Part shown: positions 30,446 through 45,102 of the stretch, one piece after another | How positions within the stretch are numbered: the first letter of the stretch is position 1 | How the letters are laid out: each line of letters opens with the position of its first letter | Origin: Hydractinia symbiolongicarpus | Taxonomy: Eukaryota; Cnidaria; Hydrozoa; Anthoathecata; Hydractiniidae | Direction: 5' to 3' | NCBI RefSeq assembly: GCF_029227915.1 | Contig: NC_079886.1 | Location: forward strand, 20,808,501 to 20,872,500 | DNA: 64,000 nt | Translations under genes and position numbers: made by a program | Notes under the pieces: generated by a model | The model's input: only the letters and a program-made list of their open reading frames with translations | What the model was told of the DNA's origin: nothing | Databases searched by the model: none

Positions 30446-32388
30446 TCACCTAGATATTCCTATCACCAAATCTTCTACTTTTTCTTCATTTCGTAATATA
30501 TTTGACTTTACTGTGCTTATGTTGTCCATCTAGAGAAAAGAAAGTAGTAAAAAAAAGTGGGTAAAAAATCGAGTTTAAGAAAATGTTTTCAGGTAAAAAT
30601 ATGAATTCCACAGACGCACTTCCATTCTGAAAATAGACAAGCGGTAACCAATGAGACTTGAACCTTAGGAGAAAACAATGTTGAGTTAAACAGTTTTAAC
30701 TTGCTACTCTCTCATATCTGATTGTAAGGAGAAGTGAAACTTTGAAAAAATCTCCCTTTTATCAGTAAAGTTTTATACTACGTTACACCTCCCTCCACCC
30801 TAACAATTGGCACCCCTCAAAAAACTACAAAAAATGATATTGCCAAAAGAAATTAAAAACACATTAAACGGAATATAAAAATCTTTTGAAACAAAGCAAT
30901 TTAGGCCGTAAAATGAAAATATTTTGTAAGTTATCAGTTTTTCAAATCGTCTTTAGTAAAAGTCCTGTTTTTTTCAACTTTTTAACACAGCTAAATAATA
31001 AAGAAATGTTATATTTTAGATACAAATTCTCACCATTTCTGTAATATCTAGTTCTAATTCTGCCAGGTGCGCTTGTAGTGGTTCGATCTCACTTTCAGTT
31101 ATACTGAAAACAAAAGAACACGATAACACGCACGTAATTACAAGACACGTTTTGTATTAACAATTCTATATTTTATTTCAGCCTCAGTTGTCAAGGTTTA
31201 GTGAAATTCTTATTTTAGCTTTAAAGTTGCTTAGAAGCTGCTAAGCGCAGTATTTAAATTTTACGCGATTCTATCAATGTTTGCGCTTAAATGTAATTGT
31301 TTATTAAACACAAAAATTGTTCCTTTTACGACGTACTACAAGTGTGCCAAGTTTAATTCAATTTAGAAAAGCCTATAAAAGTTATTCCCCCTTCCGGTCA
31401 CATATTCCAAAATCTTCAGATAGAATTGAGTTACTTGTTAAGCCAAATGTCCATCTCGGCCCTTAGCAACTCGGTTGCTCATAAAAAACGGGTACATAAA
31501 GAAAAATATAAGAGAAACAATAAAAAAAACATAATAGGGCTATGATCTTGATCTAAGAACCGAATCAATTAAAAAGTTCAGCTTTTTAGACATAGATTAA
31601 AGTTTTTACCCATAAGGGCATCAGAAGCTAAGTGTAAATAAAGATTTTTGGTTAAATTTTCAAGAACACTACAACAAAGATGCGACAAAAGGATAAGAAT
31701 ATCACCTTTGTTCTGCTTTGAGAGCTTTTTCGTGTTCCTTATTTTCATCTTTCCATATGTTCAGTTCTTTCTGCATGCTATCAATGTCTTCCTATGGCGT
31801 GAATAAAAACATCGAAAAATTTGCATTCAAATCCACCTACAATGTTTTTCACGTCTACTAGCATAGATGAAACTGAAACTAAACATGTGTTATAACGAAC
31901 ACACCTGTATATAGTCCATTATTTTACCCAACGGGTGTGCACTCCTCACAAGATGTTGAATGCTACCACGTAATTTCTCAATCTTTAAGGAAAAAGACAA
32001 ACTTCCACACAAGAAAAAGAAAAAGTTGACAACAAAACTGTTGCAGATATACATTATGTCGCACTCAACACACAATAATATGTTACCTCTTTCTCAGCTA
32101 TCTCTCTTTCTTTTTTACGAGCTGCATCAAAAATTATAGGTTTTTCCTACACGCAATATAAAAGATGAAGTGTATACAAAGCAATCTTGGTAGAGCTTTA
32201 CCCAGCAAACCTTAGATAAATTGTCGCAAATTTTGCGATATTTTGTTGCTGTCTTGTCTATATTGACTGGCGATAATTTTTTTTCGAAAAATCTAAACCA
32301 AGCATGCTGTGAAATTATACCTCTTGCTTATTGTTCTGTCTTGCGTCAGCTTCTTTCTTACTTTCCAACATTTTGCGAACTAAGCTGC
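30446..32388 (-). CDS. TRAF3IP1: TRAF3IP1 C-terminal coiled-coil exons
   Basis: Six short exons (32388-32321, 32146-32087, 31982-31905, 31791-31706, 31103-31034, 30529-30446) encode the conserved coiled coil: [44 protein letters not shown] and a final R-N-E-E-K-V. In other animals this region binds IFT20. The stop is TGA at 30448-30446. Confidence 0.92.
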
Positions 32389-35300
32389 CTATAAAATAAA
32401 AATGCGCATGAGTAATAGAGATTTTTTAAAAATTTACACGCATGCTCACTGAGTCAGATCCAGAATCCAGAAAAATAATTTATAAATTCGAAAGTGTAAA
32501 ACATCAAATTCGGTATATGTATATATTTATTTCTTAAACAAAAAATGATACTATACCGTGTTCTTCTGTATTGATGAGATCAGAATTGCTTTCAGATGAT
32601 TTCTAAAACAAACAATAACATATCAAACTCTCTCGCTCCCTTTACCACCAAAAATTATTTCATGACTTCCAACTTCCATGGCTTAACTGATGGAGAAAAT
32701 ACAGCAATTAGCAGGTGTAAAATTTTGATATGACTTAACAGAAAAAAAAATCATTTCTATTGTTTGTCTATCGATACTTCTAGCGGTATGACTTATTCAC
32801 ATGTTTAGGTTTGTCAAAGTTTCGAGAGATATTTCTTTCACTAAGATGTGAACTTGAATTATGATGGATAATAATGTTCATGAAGGGTGATGTTCAGAAA
32901 CCAATCTGTTACTTACAACTTCGAGCAGATTTTGTAAGGATGGATCATCTTCTACAATAAAAGTGTCATCTTCATCGTCATCTTCCACTCCATTTCCTGT
33001 GTCAATGATCACTGGTGCAACTGGTTTGCCAGAAGTTACTCTAAATACGGAATGAGACAATGTTCATTAGCACGAATGAATCATAACCAGATATGGTGAC
33101 TCTTTCTATTCGATCTTCATTTTTTCTGCATACGCAAGAATTCTTTCTCAGCGCTAATTATGCTTAATAAATTCTTAATTTAGTCTCACACTGATCGTAT
33201 TCTTAAATAACTAAATAACACGCGTTTTTAGGATGAAAACAAGCTGCTGGTAGCTCAGTAGGGCCTTTTACGTGAAATTGTCTGCAGATACAAACAGATA
33301 TAAAAAAGACCTCCACATGTATGTACAGTTATAAAAAACTGAATTTTCCCAGTCTCGTTGAACTTTCTTAGTTATTCCCTCTCAGACTTCTAGTTATGTT
33401 TACGCTTCTAATTTTTTTTCATGTTTCTACAACGTGTACTTTTGAAACAAATTAAGTGTATGAAGAATCAAAAACATTTAGGCATAGGACGCATATCAAA
33501 AAAATAAAATTCACCTTTGTGGTTCTTCTGTAGGTTCACTTTTCTTCACTTTCGGAGGTGCTGGTCTGGCACTGCTGGGACGAGCAGGACGACGACTACA
33601 AATTTGAATATTTAAAGATATCACATTCTGACATTGTTTCATTATGTAGTCACTACAATAACATATTGCAAAAGTTATCAGACTTACACCGCTGATTGTT
33701 GACGAGTAGGTGGTTGGTTGGAATCAGTAACAGAACTTTTAGATCCAGACCGATGTATCTCATTTTCTTTATCTGATATATATGAAAAATATGCATATGA
33801 TTTCCTCTTGATTCACCAACACTAATCCAAGGTTTTCTGTTTTTTCACCTTGTTTGAACCTTTTCTATGTAAAATATCTATAGTAACATTCCTTTTTTTC
33901 TAACACAACAGGTAAGACTTTAGAGAAAGTTAAGTGTTTGTTTTGAAGACAGAAACGTCTTTCATTTTTTTATTAGAGGGATAATGTCAGCTAATATATC
34001 CTTGTTTAATATGCCAATACTTTTAATTGAAAAACAATGCTTTAAAGGCTAATGAATTATACAAGAAAACTACCTTGGTCTGGAGTTTCCTCATCTAAAA
34101 AATAAAATAAGTTTAAAAGCTTTAGAACCATTAAACTTAAATTCACACTAAAAATTTTTTTTTGAACTTCAACTGAGTTGAACATGTTTTTCTTGCTCTT
34201 CTGAAACCACGTCATTTCTTATTATAAAATTTAAACGCAGTTTGACACGAAGGAAAACTGGAGATACTATACTTAGTGCTATTGGCGGTTCAGACTGCAC
34301 AACCATCCAATAAATTCTTACCAGACAATGGCCTTCTTTGACCTTTAGCTGAAGCTGGCCTTTGAATGCTTCTGCCACTTCCCTGATCATCTTCTTGCTA
34401 GCAAAATAAATATTTCGTTAATAAATTATGTTCAAAATCTTATTTATTTTTCTTTAATAGCGGATGGTTAGAGAAGAATTGTAACCTTAAAATATAAAAG
34501 AGAAGACGTCTAGTTATTATTTGTTAAAGATATTAGGATATAATAAGATATCACCACCAAAGTGGATCAACGAATATGATAATTCTTACCTCATCATCAT
34601 CAGCATTATTGGCGCTCTAGATGAAATAACAAAAAAACTTGATGCAAATGAATTTTAAATCAAGAACATAAGGCTATATGGAAGTCCCACACGTGCAAAA
34701 ACATTTTAAGGTATGAAAATATTTGTACAACAACATTATCTGTTTTCCTTCAGTTATAAACACTCCGTTAGGACATTAAGCATTATATTTATTTATCCAT
34801 TTGAAGATGAAAATGTCGACATTAGTAGCTGTAATTGATTTTTAGTCTAACATTACAGTAACATGCGAGGCTTAAATTTATTGTATAATAGTGAAAAAAA
34901 TGTTATTTTTAATATTTTTAAAATATATCTGCTTAGAGAAATAAAGCATTCAAAAAAAATTTAAATTTAGTAAAAGTATCATATAAAAATTCAACACATA
35001 ATAACACTGCATTCTTTTGTTTCAAAACAAATCATGTAAGGACATGTACTTAGAAAAGCCAATGTTAAGCCACGTAATAATAACCTTGGATGTTTTTATA
35101 TTGCAGAAAACTGCATAAATTAGACTGCATTCTCTGAAAACACAAAAGAAAAAATATGTTTTTCTAGTAAAATACACTAAAATACATGAAAATTAACGAA
35201 TTGTAGTGACCTGCGATTTAATTTTAATTTATTTACCTCAGTATTATCAACATCAATGTTCTAAATAAATATCAAAAAATAAAGAAGATAAGTACAAAAA

Positions 35301-38300
35301 GAGTGTGTGAGATACACGAAACTTTAAAAGTTGTAATTTCATCTATTTCGTATATCAGTTCTCCTTTATATGGTATTATTAGGTGGTATTATAATATTTA
35401 AACTTTACAAAAAAAAATTTAAAATTTAAAAAGATCATTGTGTTTTTTAATTTTAACTAACTTATTCTTCTTTCCACAAAATTAGCACAAACACTGTAAA
35501 TAATTGCTTACAACAGAATACTACGATATAATTTATTTCATTTTCTATCTTCATTATTACCAAAGTTTATCCATTCTCATTAAAAAAAATTATATATATA
35601 ATCACTGTAATCAGCCATAACCCCAAGCAAACAAGAAAGTACTTTTTTACAATAAAAAATATTACAACGACAAAGTGTAGCATTTTTTTAAAGAACAGCC
35701 AAAAAGATATTCAGGTGAAACATTGTGTCATTGTTTATGTGGTTGTCCCATCAAATAGATTCAAATGTTTCTTTAACACACTTTTAAGTTCCAAACATTT
35801 TTTAATTTATTTTTTGTCAGAAGAATAGATGACTGTCAAAATAGGATAAAAAAGAACGTAATTTCATCTGTTTAATCAAAAAGAATACAATATTTCTTAT
35901 ATTTTTGTTCAACATGACAACAGGTTAAAGCAGCATGGAAGTCATATTTAGCTTTTGATCTCAAATTAAGAAGCCGAAATAATCTGACGATTTTTAAATG
36001 CAGTAAAAAAATACAAAAAAGTCATACCAAAGACGTTTCTGATGTTCTTTCTTTTTTCTCTCTATCCTTCTTCCTTTCTTTGCTTTTTTCTTTATCCTTT
36101 TCAGATCTTTCTTTGGACGACCTTTCCTTATCATCTCCACGAGACTTTCTTTCTTTCTTGCTCCTTTCCCCATCTTTCTCCCCATCTTGATCTCGAGAAC
36201 TTTTCTCCTTATCTTTTGAACTTCCTTCCCGTTCCTTGGAGCTTCCCTCTCTATCCTTAGAGTTTTTCTCCCGATCCCTAGAGCTTTTTTCTCGATCTTT
36301 TGAACTCCCTTCCCGATCCTTAGAACGTTTATCTCCATCTTTTGAGCTTCCCTCTCTGTCTTTAGAACTCCCTACACGATCTTTTTTTCTTTCTTTTCTT
36401 TCCTCTTTCTGAAAATAATAAGTAGAAAGCAATTCATTTTTGTGCATATTTATAAATCCAGTATTTACAACATTAAATAACAACAGCTTTGGTTATGATA
36501 AAAAGAGATCTTAGTATGTCATTTGAAAGCTTTTCATAAAGCAATTTAGATTCTTATTTAGTATTAGGGAAAATAATATTTACTGAAACGAACCCTTTTT
36601 CTTACAAGAACAGGCTGCTAAAATACCACTATATGAACAATCTTTCTTAATTTTTTACCTTCTCTTTTCTCAATTTAATGTTTTTCGGGTGAAGTGATGC
36701 ATACGCACAAACAGGATTTACTCACTTAACTTTTTACAATCAGCACCCCTCTAAATTCTCTCTTAATCGTTAAGATGCATAAAAACAACACCTACAGGTC
36801 TATCCTCTTTACTCCTTCCACTCCCGTCTCTGTCTTTTTTTCTTTCTTTACTTTCCCCATCATTTGCGTCACTTTTTCTATCCTTACTGCGCTCCCTATG
36901 TTCTCCATCTTTCTCCTTCTCTCGTTTTCTTTCTTTATCTTTTTTCTCCTCCTTTTTGTCATCTATCTTTTCGCTTCGCTCTTTTAACTTTTCCTTGCTG
37001 CGTTTTTCATCTATCACTTCACCTTCTCGATTTTTTTCTTTGCTACTTTTTCCATCATCACTTTTACTTGCAGAACGAGAACTCTTTCTGATATGAAACA
37101 ATAAATATATTTTATGAGCCAGTATATTTACACAGAAATTTTAATGTGCATAAAAACTTTTATTCATGCATTTTATCATGGTCAAAAATTGTATTGTAAA
37201 ATAATATAAAAATCGCTTGTTGTTACTTTTCGACAATTTTTTCCAACTATCTACAAAATTTTTAACACACAAGATAAAATTGTAGCAGCCTTATTATATG
37301 ATGAGGTAACTCCAATAGCACTTCTGTTGGTGGTAACCACAAAGCGATCACATATTTTTAAAACTAAATTTTTTGGTAATACATTTCCTCATTTTCATGC
37401 TAGCAGTATCTTCGAAATGTCTATTTGACGGTGTGACACAATTTAACATAGCTATAGATATTGTTGACACATTACTATAAAAAATGTTGACTAAGATATT
37501 TATTAATCTTTGATTCCCTCTTTTTAATGCACTAACTTAAATACTGGAAGGATACAAATGTTAAAAATTCTTAATTTAATAAATTCCTTAGTATATACTT
37601 TATATTTCATAAACTCAAACAAAAATTTCTACAACTTAGTCAGTAAAAGGTGGATAAATTCAGTGCAGGTGACTAATATTTTAATCAAATAAATTTTTCT
37701 ACTGACTTTTCTTTGCCAATTTTATGAACAATAAAAGATTTGTGCAAATAAAATTCAGCCATCCTATTTGCATTTAAAGTTGGTTAAAAATGTCACAAGA
37801 TAGAAGTGCATTGATGATTGATGATCATTTGTTAAAATACCATGTAAACAAACCATGAAAACTTACTTTTTGCCAGATGGTTTTTCGCCAGATAATACTT
37901 TCTTTACGCTATCACTTGTATCAATCTAAAAACACGAAACACACAAATTCACTATCCACAACAAATAATTGGGTAGCTGTTCATGGATATACAGCAACTA
38001 GTAACTATGGGCCAACAAAAAATCTGTTTAATGTTACTGAAATTAAATCTTTTTGAGTTTTGTGAAAAACATAATGACGTATACGTATGACGTATAAACA
38101 AAAAAACTTACCTTTTTTATACATAATTTTCCTAGCGCTTGCAAAAATTCATTTGTTTTTTCTGGCTCGTGCCCAGCCACAATTTTTGACGGTCTGACAC
38201 TCAAAGTTTCACCAAGAGCAAAGCCTACAAACAATGTTAAAAACTTCATTACGTCTTTTTGAAAATTATGTAGTTTATAAGCTCAGGTTTTTTTTATAAC

Positions 38301-41300
38301 ACGATAGTTCCTGTTTTATGTAAAATTCTTTCGTTGCATCAATCTTGCATCAACGCTTTTTCTCTTTTACATACACAAAAAATAATGCTTATACTAGTTA
38401 TCTAAAAATATTTAAATAACAACTGGTTAATGGCAATAATCATCAACGTACTTCTGCAAAAGCTTACTTTTTGAATTGTTACAAAACATTATTTCTAACC
38501 TCTACATAAAATTATTCTCCAGGCATCAAACTGTACCCTTCAGAAAATTTTGAACGTTGACTGCTGCTGTCAAAGCTTTAAAATTCATTTTCATTTAGAT
38601 ATTACATAGTCAAGAAAATGGCTGCTTTAAGGAAGTAGTATCGCAGAAAAAATGTGAATGAGGGACTTCGTATGCAGCAGGCTAAAAAGTTCATCTTTTG
38701 CTAGGTTGGTAAAGCATTCCAAAATTTGGAAGGCATAAATACTGACTTAAGATTTCTTGACTGTAAAAAAATACAAGATGAATGGGAAAAAGATTTTTTT
38801 TCTCTAATCAAAGAAAAAACTTAAAACATCTGGACTGACACTAAGGTATAGTTCACATTGTGAAACTGGACTGGGATATATACTGTCAATCAAAATAATT
38901 AAATGTGGAGTAAAAAAGGCATACAAAAAATATTTAAGCTCTCAACTTACCAATACAGTCTATTGCTTTTTGTAGAAAAGTTACTTTTGCGTCTTTCTCC
39001 TAAAGAAGCAGTCACATGAAATCATAAAAAGACATAATTGTACACAAGACTTTTAACAATTCTTCAAAAATACCTGCTTCTTATTTGTGTTAAATTAAAA
39101 GTCTATCCTTTAACTTTGTCACACTACCATACAACACTACACTCCCCCCCCTTTTTTTTTTAAACGACGAGATGAGGACCTAATATGTAAAAAATTCAAT
39201 GAGGGGGAGGGGGGAAAGCAAGGAGAGAAAATTTCAAGGGGGGGAGCAAGTGTTATATTTACATTACCTGTAAATGTTACGTATCTGCAATTAATTTATG
39301 AGCTTTCAACTGGTTATGCATACTTTATGATTAGTTCATTAAATAAGCAATTATTTTATTGGTGTTTATGAGTACAATTGAGTTGCTTGTTTTATGAGTT
39401 ACAGATTCATAAAAATAATACATCTTGACAGTTATTTTATGGAAAGAACATTAACTGGAAAAAATGAAATTATTAAGTGGGGAACCAAATCACTAGGACA
39501 CTATGAACGCTTCTTACACAGACCTTATACAACACAACACTTCATACACAGGTCTCGTACAACGTACATTTCACTTCCATCAACAAGACTCTTACAGTTA
39601 ACAAAGGAAGTGAATCTCTAGACTTTTTCCAATCAGAGTAACTTTCTTCCAACGGCCTTTCACTAACGGCCTTAAAGATATTTTATTTCTCACATAGCCT
39701 AGCTTTGCTTTTGGTTTCTTTCTTACCTAGTTAAATTGCCTGTGGAAAAATCCACTTAATTGGGAAGACAAGCATTTGCGGAGATATGTTTGGTGATGTC
39801 CTCAGTGACCATACCAAAAAAAAGGTTGCAGAAATTTGTTAACTTGTGCATCTGTAGTAGCTTGAAACAATGACAAAAATAATGTGTAGGTTTACGTGCT
39901 CTCGACAAACACTTCAGGAGATATCGAAATTCAAAGGTTTTTTCATTACATCGTCAACCTGTTCCAAAATGAATGGTTTGATTTTGACTATATGTTGAAT
40001 CCATAGTACTTGTGCGAATTCGGAGATATAACAACAAACAAACAAAGAAATTGGCCGCAATGGATGAGGCATTGAAACTATTAAATGCTCCAAGCCATTA
40101 AATCTCTAGTGCTCAACTACATCATTAAAACAGTTTATAACCACTTGTGGTTAAATTAAACCATCATAGAAAAACTTTATTTAATTTTTTTCTGCATCAA
40201 AGTATTTCCCTGTTTTTGCTTTAAATTTAGGGGGCACGAGAAACATAAAAACTGACATTTCGCAAGGAAATAGTGCGCTAAAGACTACATTGAGAAGAAG
40301 ACATGTAAAGTGAGAATGCTATAAATATGTTACTATAAAATATGCGGTGGTATAAATTCCAGCCTAAAGTAGTAACTTATTTTGCTAAGTTCAAATGTCA
40401 ACAAAATTTTGCCAACTTGAGTTACAAAACTGCTACAGTGTTTTAATAATTAGGAAAATGTGACGTTATTGTCAAAAAAGCAAGACAGGTAACATTGTTA
40501 GTGAAATAAATCTTAGATGATAAATAAATAATATAATAGTCCTGAAAATGTTCACAAAAAACACTTTTTATATCTAGAGTGCCAAATTTTATTAAAAACG
40601 GTAAAGTTCAAACCCTATAATTGACCAAATGACCTGATTTTTTTAGAATAAACTCACTGAAAGGAGTACTATAAAAAAAAACTATAAAAAATTTAAAACA
40701 ATCAATGCAGTGAGTTAGGCATAAAATTATCACCTCAAATGTACAATAAAAACTTTTTTTAAAAATATGTAGGCAAATTCAACAAAAAAGGCAAAGTTGA
40801 AAACCTTGAAACTTTCATTCTAATTGACCAAATGACATGATTTTTTCAGCTTAGGTTCATGCACTTACTTACATAAAATGTCGTAAAACTATAACCTATA
40901 CATAAGCAAAAGAACTAAAGAAAACTTGTTAAAAATTATTAAATGTATAAAGGAATCACAATTGTTGTCAACGTCTGGTTTTGGTGTATTATTGACACAC
41001 TTATATTAGTGAACGACTTATCAACTGATATTCTTCTCATTTCCACCTTATTCACTAACTGAGGAACAAAACTATGGTGATTTCTAGTTCCAGGAATCTG
41101 ATTTACAATTGAAAAGTTGAACAATTGGCAGCACTCAACTTTTAGAATATAAAAGAAGTTTATACAGTGTATATTTGCTGCACACCAATTAAACTTTTCT
41201 CAGGTGTGTCAATTAGTTTGGTTGTATATTAGTAAAAGTCAAACAATTTTTTTAGTGAAACTGTAGAAAAACTGTATTTATTTTATTCATTCATTCTGAA

Positions 41301-44300
41301 GTTCGACTTTCTGAAATTTTGCAAAAATAGGTCAGTAGAAAATTTCCGAGTAAAAAGGATGGGATTGAGCAAAATAGGAGATTGTTATAAAAAGGATGGG
41401 TTGCTTTATATTTCAGAGCAAATTATTGCTTCTTAGGTTACGAACCTCAAGTAAGACAGATTATTACCAGCTTGTCAGCTTGTATTGAAACACAAATGTG
41501 TCCCACAAGAATTTTTCCTCTCTGAGCATCTTGGTAACTATTTTTACTTTACTTTTACTTTGCTGTTATAAATTTTATTTTTTAAAAAGATAAGATAAGT
41601 GTTCAAAAGCATTATTTAACTAACTCGTAAAGTAAAGGTGTTTACACCAAAGTTTACAAAAGTGAATGTAGGCAGAATTAAGGTCTCCTCAAATTCCTGA
41701 AAAGTAGTCTGCGAAAAATAAAATTTCCACAACATTACATAAGAGAGAAATGAAGACGCTCCACAATATCAATTTATAAATACATCGATGTTACAAAATT
41801 TGGTTGAAATGTAGGCAAAAGGCTTGTTCTTGTTATTTGTCTCCGCGCTAGAAGTGCACAGGATTCTGTTTAACGAAGTTTGCTGTTTGTGACAGTTCTG
41901 GCTATTTCCTTTTTTAGAGGGTCTATTGAGTTACCGAATTTCACAAATTTTAGGTGGGGCTTGTGGTCTTTTTTCTTCCTGTCAGTTAGTTTACCCCAGA
42001 CTGACCCATTAAAATTGAAATTTTGAGGAATTTCCGTTTAGGAAGATCTCACAAATCAATTCTGAAAAAAAACTGCATAATGTGTAACAAATATTATTGC
42101 CTATCTGAATAGCAATATGATAGACAGCTCTTTGTAAACTTTCTTGTGAGGTTGTTTACATATATAATATACGTCTTGTTAAATTTAGCCTTAAAACAGC
42201 AATTGCTCATATTTTGTATTGTTTTATAGTTTGCAGCCGTTACTAAGCTTGTAGCAATCTTAACTTTCTAAAAATACCAGGTATTTTTAGTCAAATTTGA
42301 TGGTTAAAAAAGGCAAATGGAATTAGTAAGAACACAATTAAATCTGCTAGAACTTTTTCTTACTATTAATTTGTTTAGCTATCTAACATTACTTTTTGGT
42401 AGGTTCCATTATATATTATTAAACAAAAAAAAAAAAAAAAGAGTGGCTTCTAATGTCTTTAAATATGACTTTTAATAGTCATGAAATTACTTACTTACTA
42501 GCTAGCTAGCTACACCCAATTCCTGTTCTTACAGAAAAAAGGGGGCTAAAAATAACTTCAAAACGACAATTTGTTGGGCTTTTATCAGATAAAAAGATAT
42601 TCGCACAGGATTTTTTTTATATTTTTTGCAGAAAAGTTGTCAAAACGTGACAAAAGCTTATTGCTGCTTGCAACGAACAGTCAAGATGAACTGATAATTA
42701 GCCTATAACAGAATATATAAGTTAGTCGATGCAGGATAATTAGAGGCTACACACAGTACAATTAGTCGTTAAAGGCTTCTTTTTGTTCTCTACAGCTAAC
42801 TACGACTTTTTCATGTTTTTTCCTTGAAATCAGAATAGTGCGTTGTTTAATAATAGGGCATACTGGTACAGTAAAATTAATAACTTTTTTGCACTATCGT
42901 TTCTTGTTCCTTTTTTTTGGTTTTAATTGTACTACAACTTTATGTGGATCTATATATATAGATGGCTATGGGGAGATCGATAACGAATAAAAGTGTGGAA
43001 ATTTAGGTAAAAAAAAAATAAAATACCTATCGTATAATTAGCTGTATGAGCAGGTAGATATACTGTACACAATGTGTAAATAAATATTCTGCATGGGATA
43101 ACTATTCTGTTACTGGCTAATTATCAGTTATCCTTGAGTTCCCAATTTGCTTAAGATCTTTCTTGAACTTACCCAAAGTGTTACAAAATCTTTTTCTAAG
43201 ATTTCTTAAAAAAATACTTGATTTTTATAAATCTCATGAAAAGGACCATTGATTAGAAAAATTTATGGACCTTTGATCCGACAGATTTATTAATTCTGTG
43301 TTTACCCTTCTTGTCTCAACTTGTTGAATTGAATTTGTGAATCTGAAATTTCAACAGTTATATTTTCAACTTTTTGGATTTTTTTAAACAAAACAATGAC
43401 CAATCAGTTTCCTCAAAATAACAAATTGCAACAAATCAGACTCTGCAGAAAAGGATAATACATGATCAACTTTGTTGAATTTATTAAATTGATTTTGACA
43501 AAATAAATTCTGTATTGTCCACAGGTTTCAAAATCATGTATCGCTTGATTAATATGTTAAGGCTAAAATACACAGTAAATTTAAACGGCCTGTTTAAATG
43601 TAAGATAAAAAACTTATTGTGTAAACAGGAAAGATGTACAGTTTTTTCTATTGAAATTAGCAAAATGATTAATGAGTTATTGTTTAAACTAAAGATTTAA
43701 GCATATTATTTAGGTTTTCAATCACAACCAGTCCGCTTTTTTTCTTCTACCATTATCCCTTTTGCTGATATAGCATTACCGCAATGAAAGGTATACTTGT
43801 TCTTTATTTGGTATTTATTGTGAAAAAAATTTTTAAAAAAACTTATACCTTTTAACTCAAGGTGTAGACCTGCAACTAAACTTTTAAGTTTTTTCTTACA
43901 ACTGAAGGGTCCGTTTAAACTTACCATGTATTTTAGCCATTACTTTTCACAAGATATCAAAAGCCAGCTTGATTAAATTTATATACATATATTTATATAA
44001 AAAATTACCTTGTGCATCACATGTCATTGATTTGTATTTTTTTAACACATTCCCTTTTCAAATCAAAGAGGTAAAGAGAGGTTACAGAGACAATAATTAA
44101 ACAACCTGGTGTTATTCAGTTTATGGCAAAATTGTATTCTTGTTTATCATTGTTAAAACGTACTTTCTTTTTCAGATCAACTGTTATCAAACCATGCACC
44201 ATCAACATTTTCAAAAATCTTCAACAAAAGAGTAAATTTTGAAGGCCTAAAAACTGAAATATTTAAATGCCAATATGAACTTATTGCTGAATTAATTAAC

Positions 44301-44889
44301 AATAAACTACTTTATTCATTCAAATTGAGCTTGTTCAGAAGTTATTATATTCGAATCATCAAGTTTATACATAACAAGACTTGCATTCTGGAGTTCTCAA
44401 ATTTTCCTAATCAGTTTTAACAATATCCAGTTAAAGTTTCAACTGTTTTTTAGAACTTTTATTTTTATTTTTTATTCGTCGAGTTGTATTTTAACATTGC
44501 AGGTTATTTACAATAATAGTTGAGAATCGGGCTACTCAGTGATTTGTTTACCCGATAAATCTCTGTTTTCAAGGTCTACTTCAAAATTCCGATTATTTCA
44601 GGCTAATGATGAAATTCTTCAAGCTGCAGGGCTTCTTGTATTCAAATTTAGTTGTTTATAGCATGTGTTGATTAGGTTAAAATTAAAATCAGCATACCGT
44701 AACATTTGCAGAGTTCATTTCATCCTCGCTATAAAGCCCATGCATGGTCTGATTATTCTTTATCACTTCAGTTATGACATCATGCAGGAATCTGAATGGT
44801 GGTTTGTTCAGCAGTTTTTCTGTAAGTGGTGGTTTCTTTATAGCTTTACCCAAAGTATCTTGTGTTTTTTTCACTATTTTTTCATCCAT
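30446..44889 (-). CDS. TRAF3IP1: TRAF3IP1 / IFT54, intraflagellar transport protein
   Basis: I joined 20 minus-strand exons: 44889-44698, 38999-38951, 38224-38112, 37925-37867, 37087-36796, 36408-36028, 35260-35237, 34616-34590, 34397-34322, 34094-34074, 33772-33688, 33595-33515, 33040-32917, 32602-32557, 32388-32321, 32146-32087, 31982-31905, 31791-31706, 31103-31034, 30529-30446. They give 671 aa in one frame (human 691). The N-terminal calponin-like MIP-T3 domain shows P-P-L-T-E-K-L-L and K-P-P-F-R-F-L-H, then [10 protein letters not shown] long K/E/R/D/S-rich charged region follows, then a proline/arginine patch and a C-terminal coiled coil with [10 protein letters not shown]. The protein belongs to IFT complex B, links IFT20 and tubulin, and is needed for cilium assembly. 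The first intron is 5.7 kb. Confidence 0.93.
36028..37087 (-). CDS. TRAF3IP1: TRAF3IP1 charged low-complexity exons
   Basis: Exons 37087-36796 and 36408-36028 encode about 225 residues made almost wholly of K, E, R, D, S and G, including repeated S-S-K-D-R-E-G units in the second. The same kind of region exists in vertebrate TRAF3IP1 and is implicated in microtubule binding. The donor CCT|GTAGGT was chosen to keep phase 0. Antisense open frames rich in F, L and S here are artefacts of base composition. Confidence 0.88.
39735..40060. repeat. Dispersed repeat in the first TRAF3IP1 intron
   Basis: It starts with TGTGGAAAAATCCACTTAA, as in the repeat cluster at 20990-22640, and shares a TTGCGGAGATAT-like segment with it. 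This shows a family present in at least two introns of the window. The rest of the 5.7-kb intron (39000-44697) is AT-rich, with homopolymer runs at 39140-39240 and 42424-42440, and no gene was seen. Confidence 0.5.
44698..44889 (-). CDS. TRAF3IP1: TRAF3IP1 first coding exon
   Basis: The ATG at 44889 starts [10 protein letters not shown], matching the known N-terminus of the family. Sixty-four codons end at ACG|GTATGC. This exon holds the first half of the calponin-homology-like MIP-T3 domain, which binds tubulin. The initiator is secure because the family start is conserved. Confidence 0.93.
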
Positions 44890-45102
44890 ATTAATTTAGA
44901 AATGTCTGTTTAAATCAATGATTATATAACTAAAAAACAAAAAATATTTTATGTCACAGCACTGTGAAGTAGAAATTTAGGACTTACTGTGAGGCTATGA
45001 CGACGGTATGTAACATTTTAAACAAACTGTTAGTTCAGAAAATAAATAGTTTGTGAAACCAGCTTCTTAAAGGATGTCACTAAGTTTTATTATAATTACT
45101 AG

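Noticed and set aside
35100-35150. Possible extra TRAF3IP1 exon after an acceptor-like TTTTCAG
   Set aside because: The encoded peptide does not resemble the family and the donor GTTATT is poor; phases already join without it.
36042-37091. Phe/Leu/Ser-rich plus-strand frames that look like membrane proteins
   Set aside because: They are antisense of the Lys/Glu/Arg-rich TRAF3IP1 exons.
44665-44913. 82-residue plus-strand frame
   Set aside because: It is antisense to the conserved first exon of TRAF3IP1.
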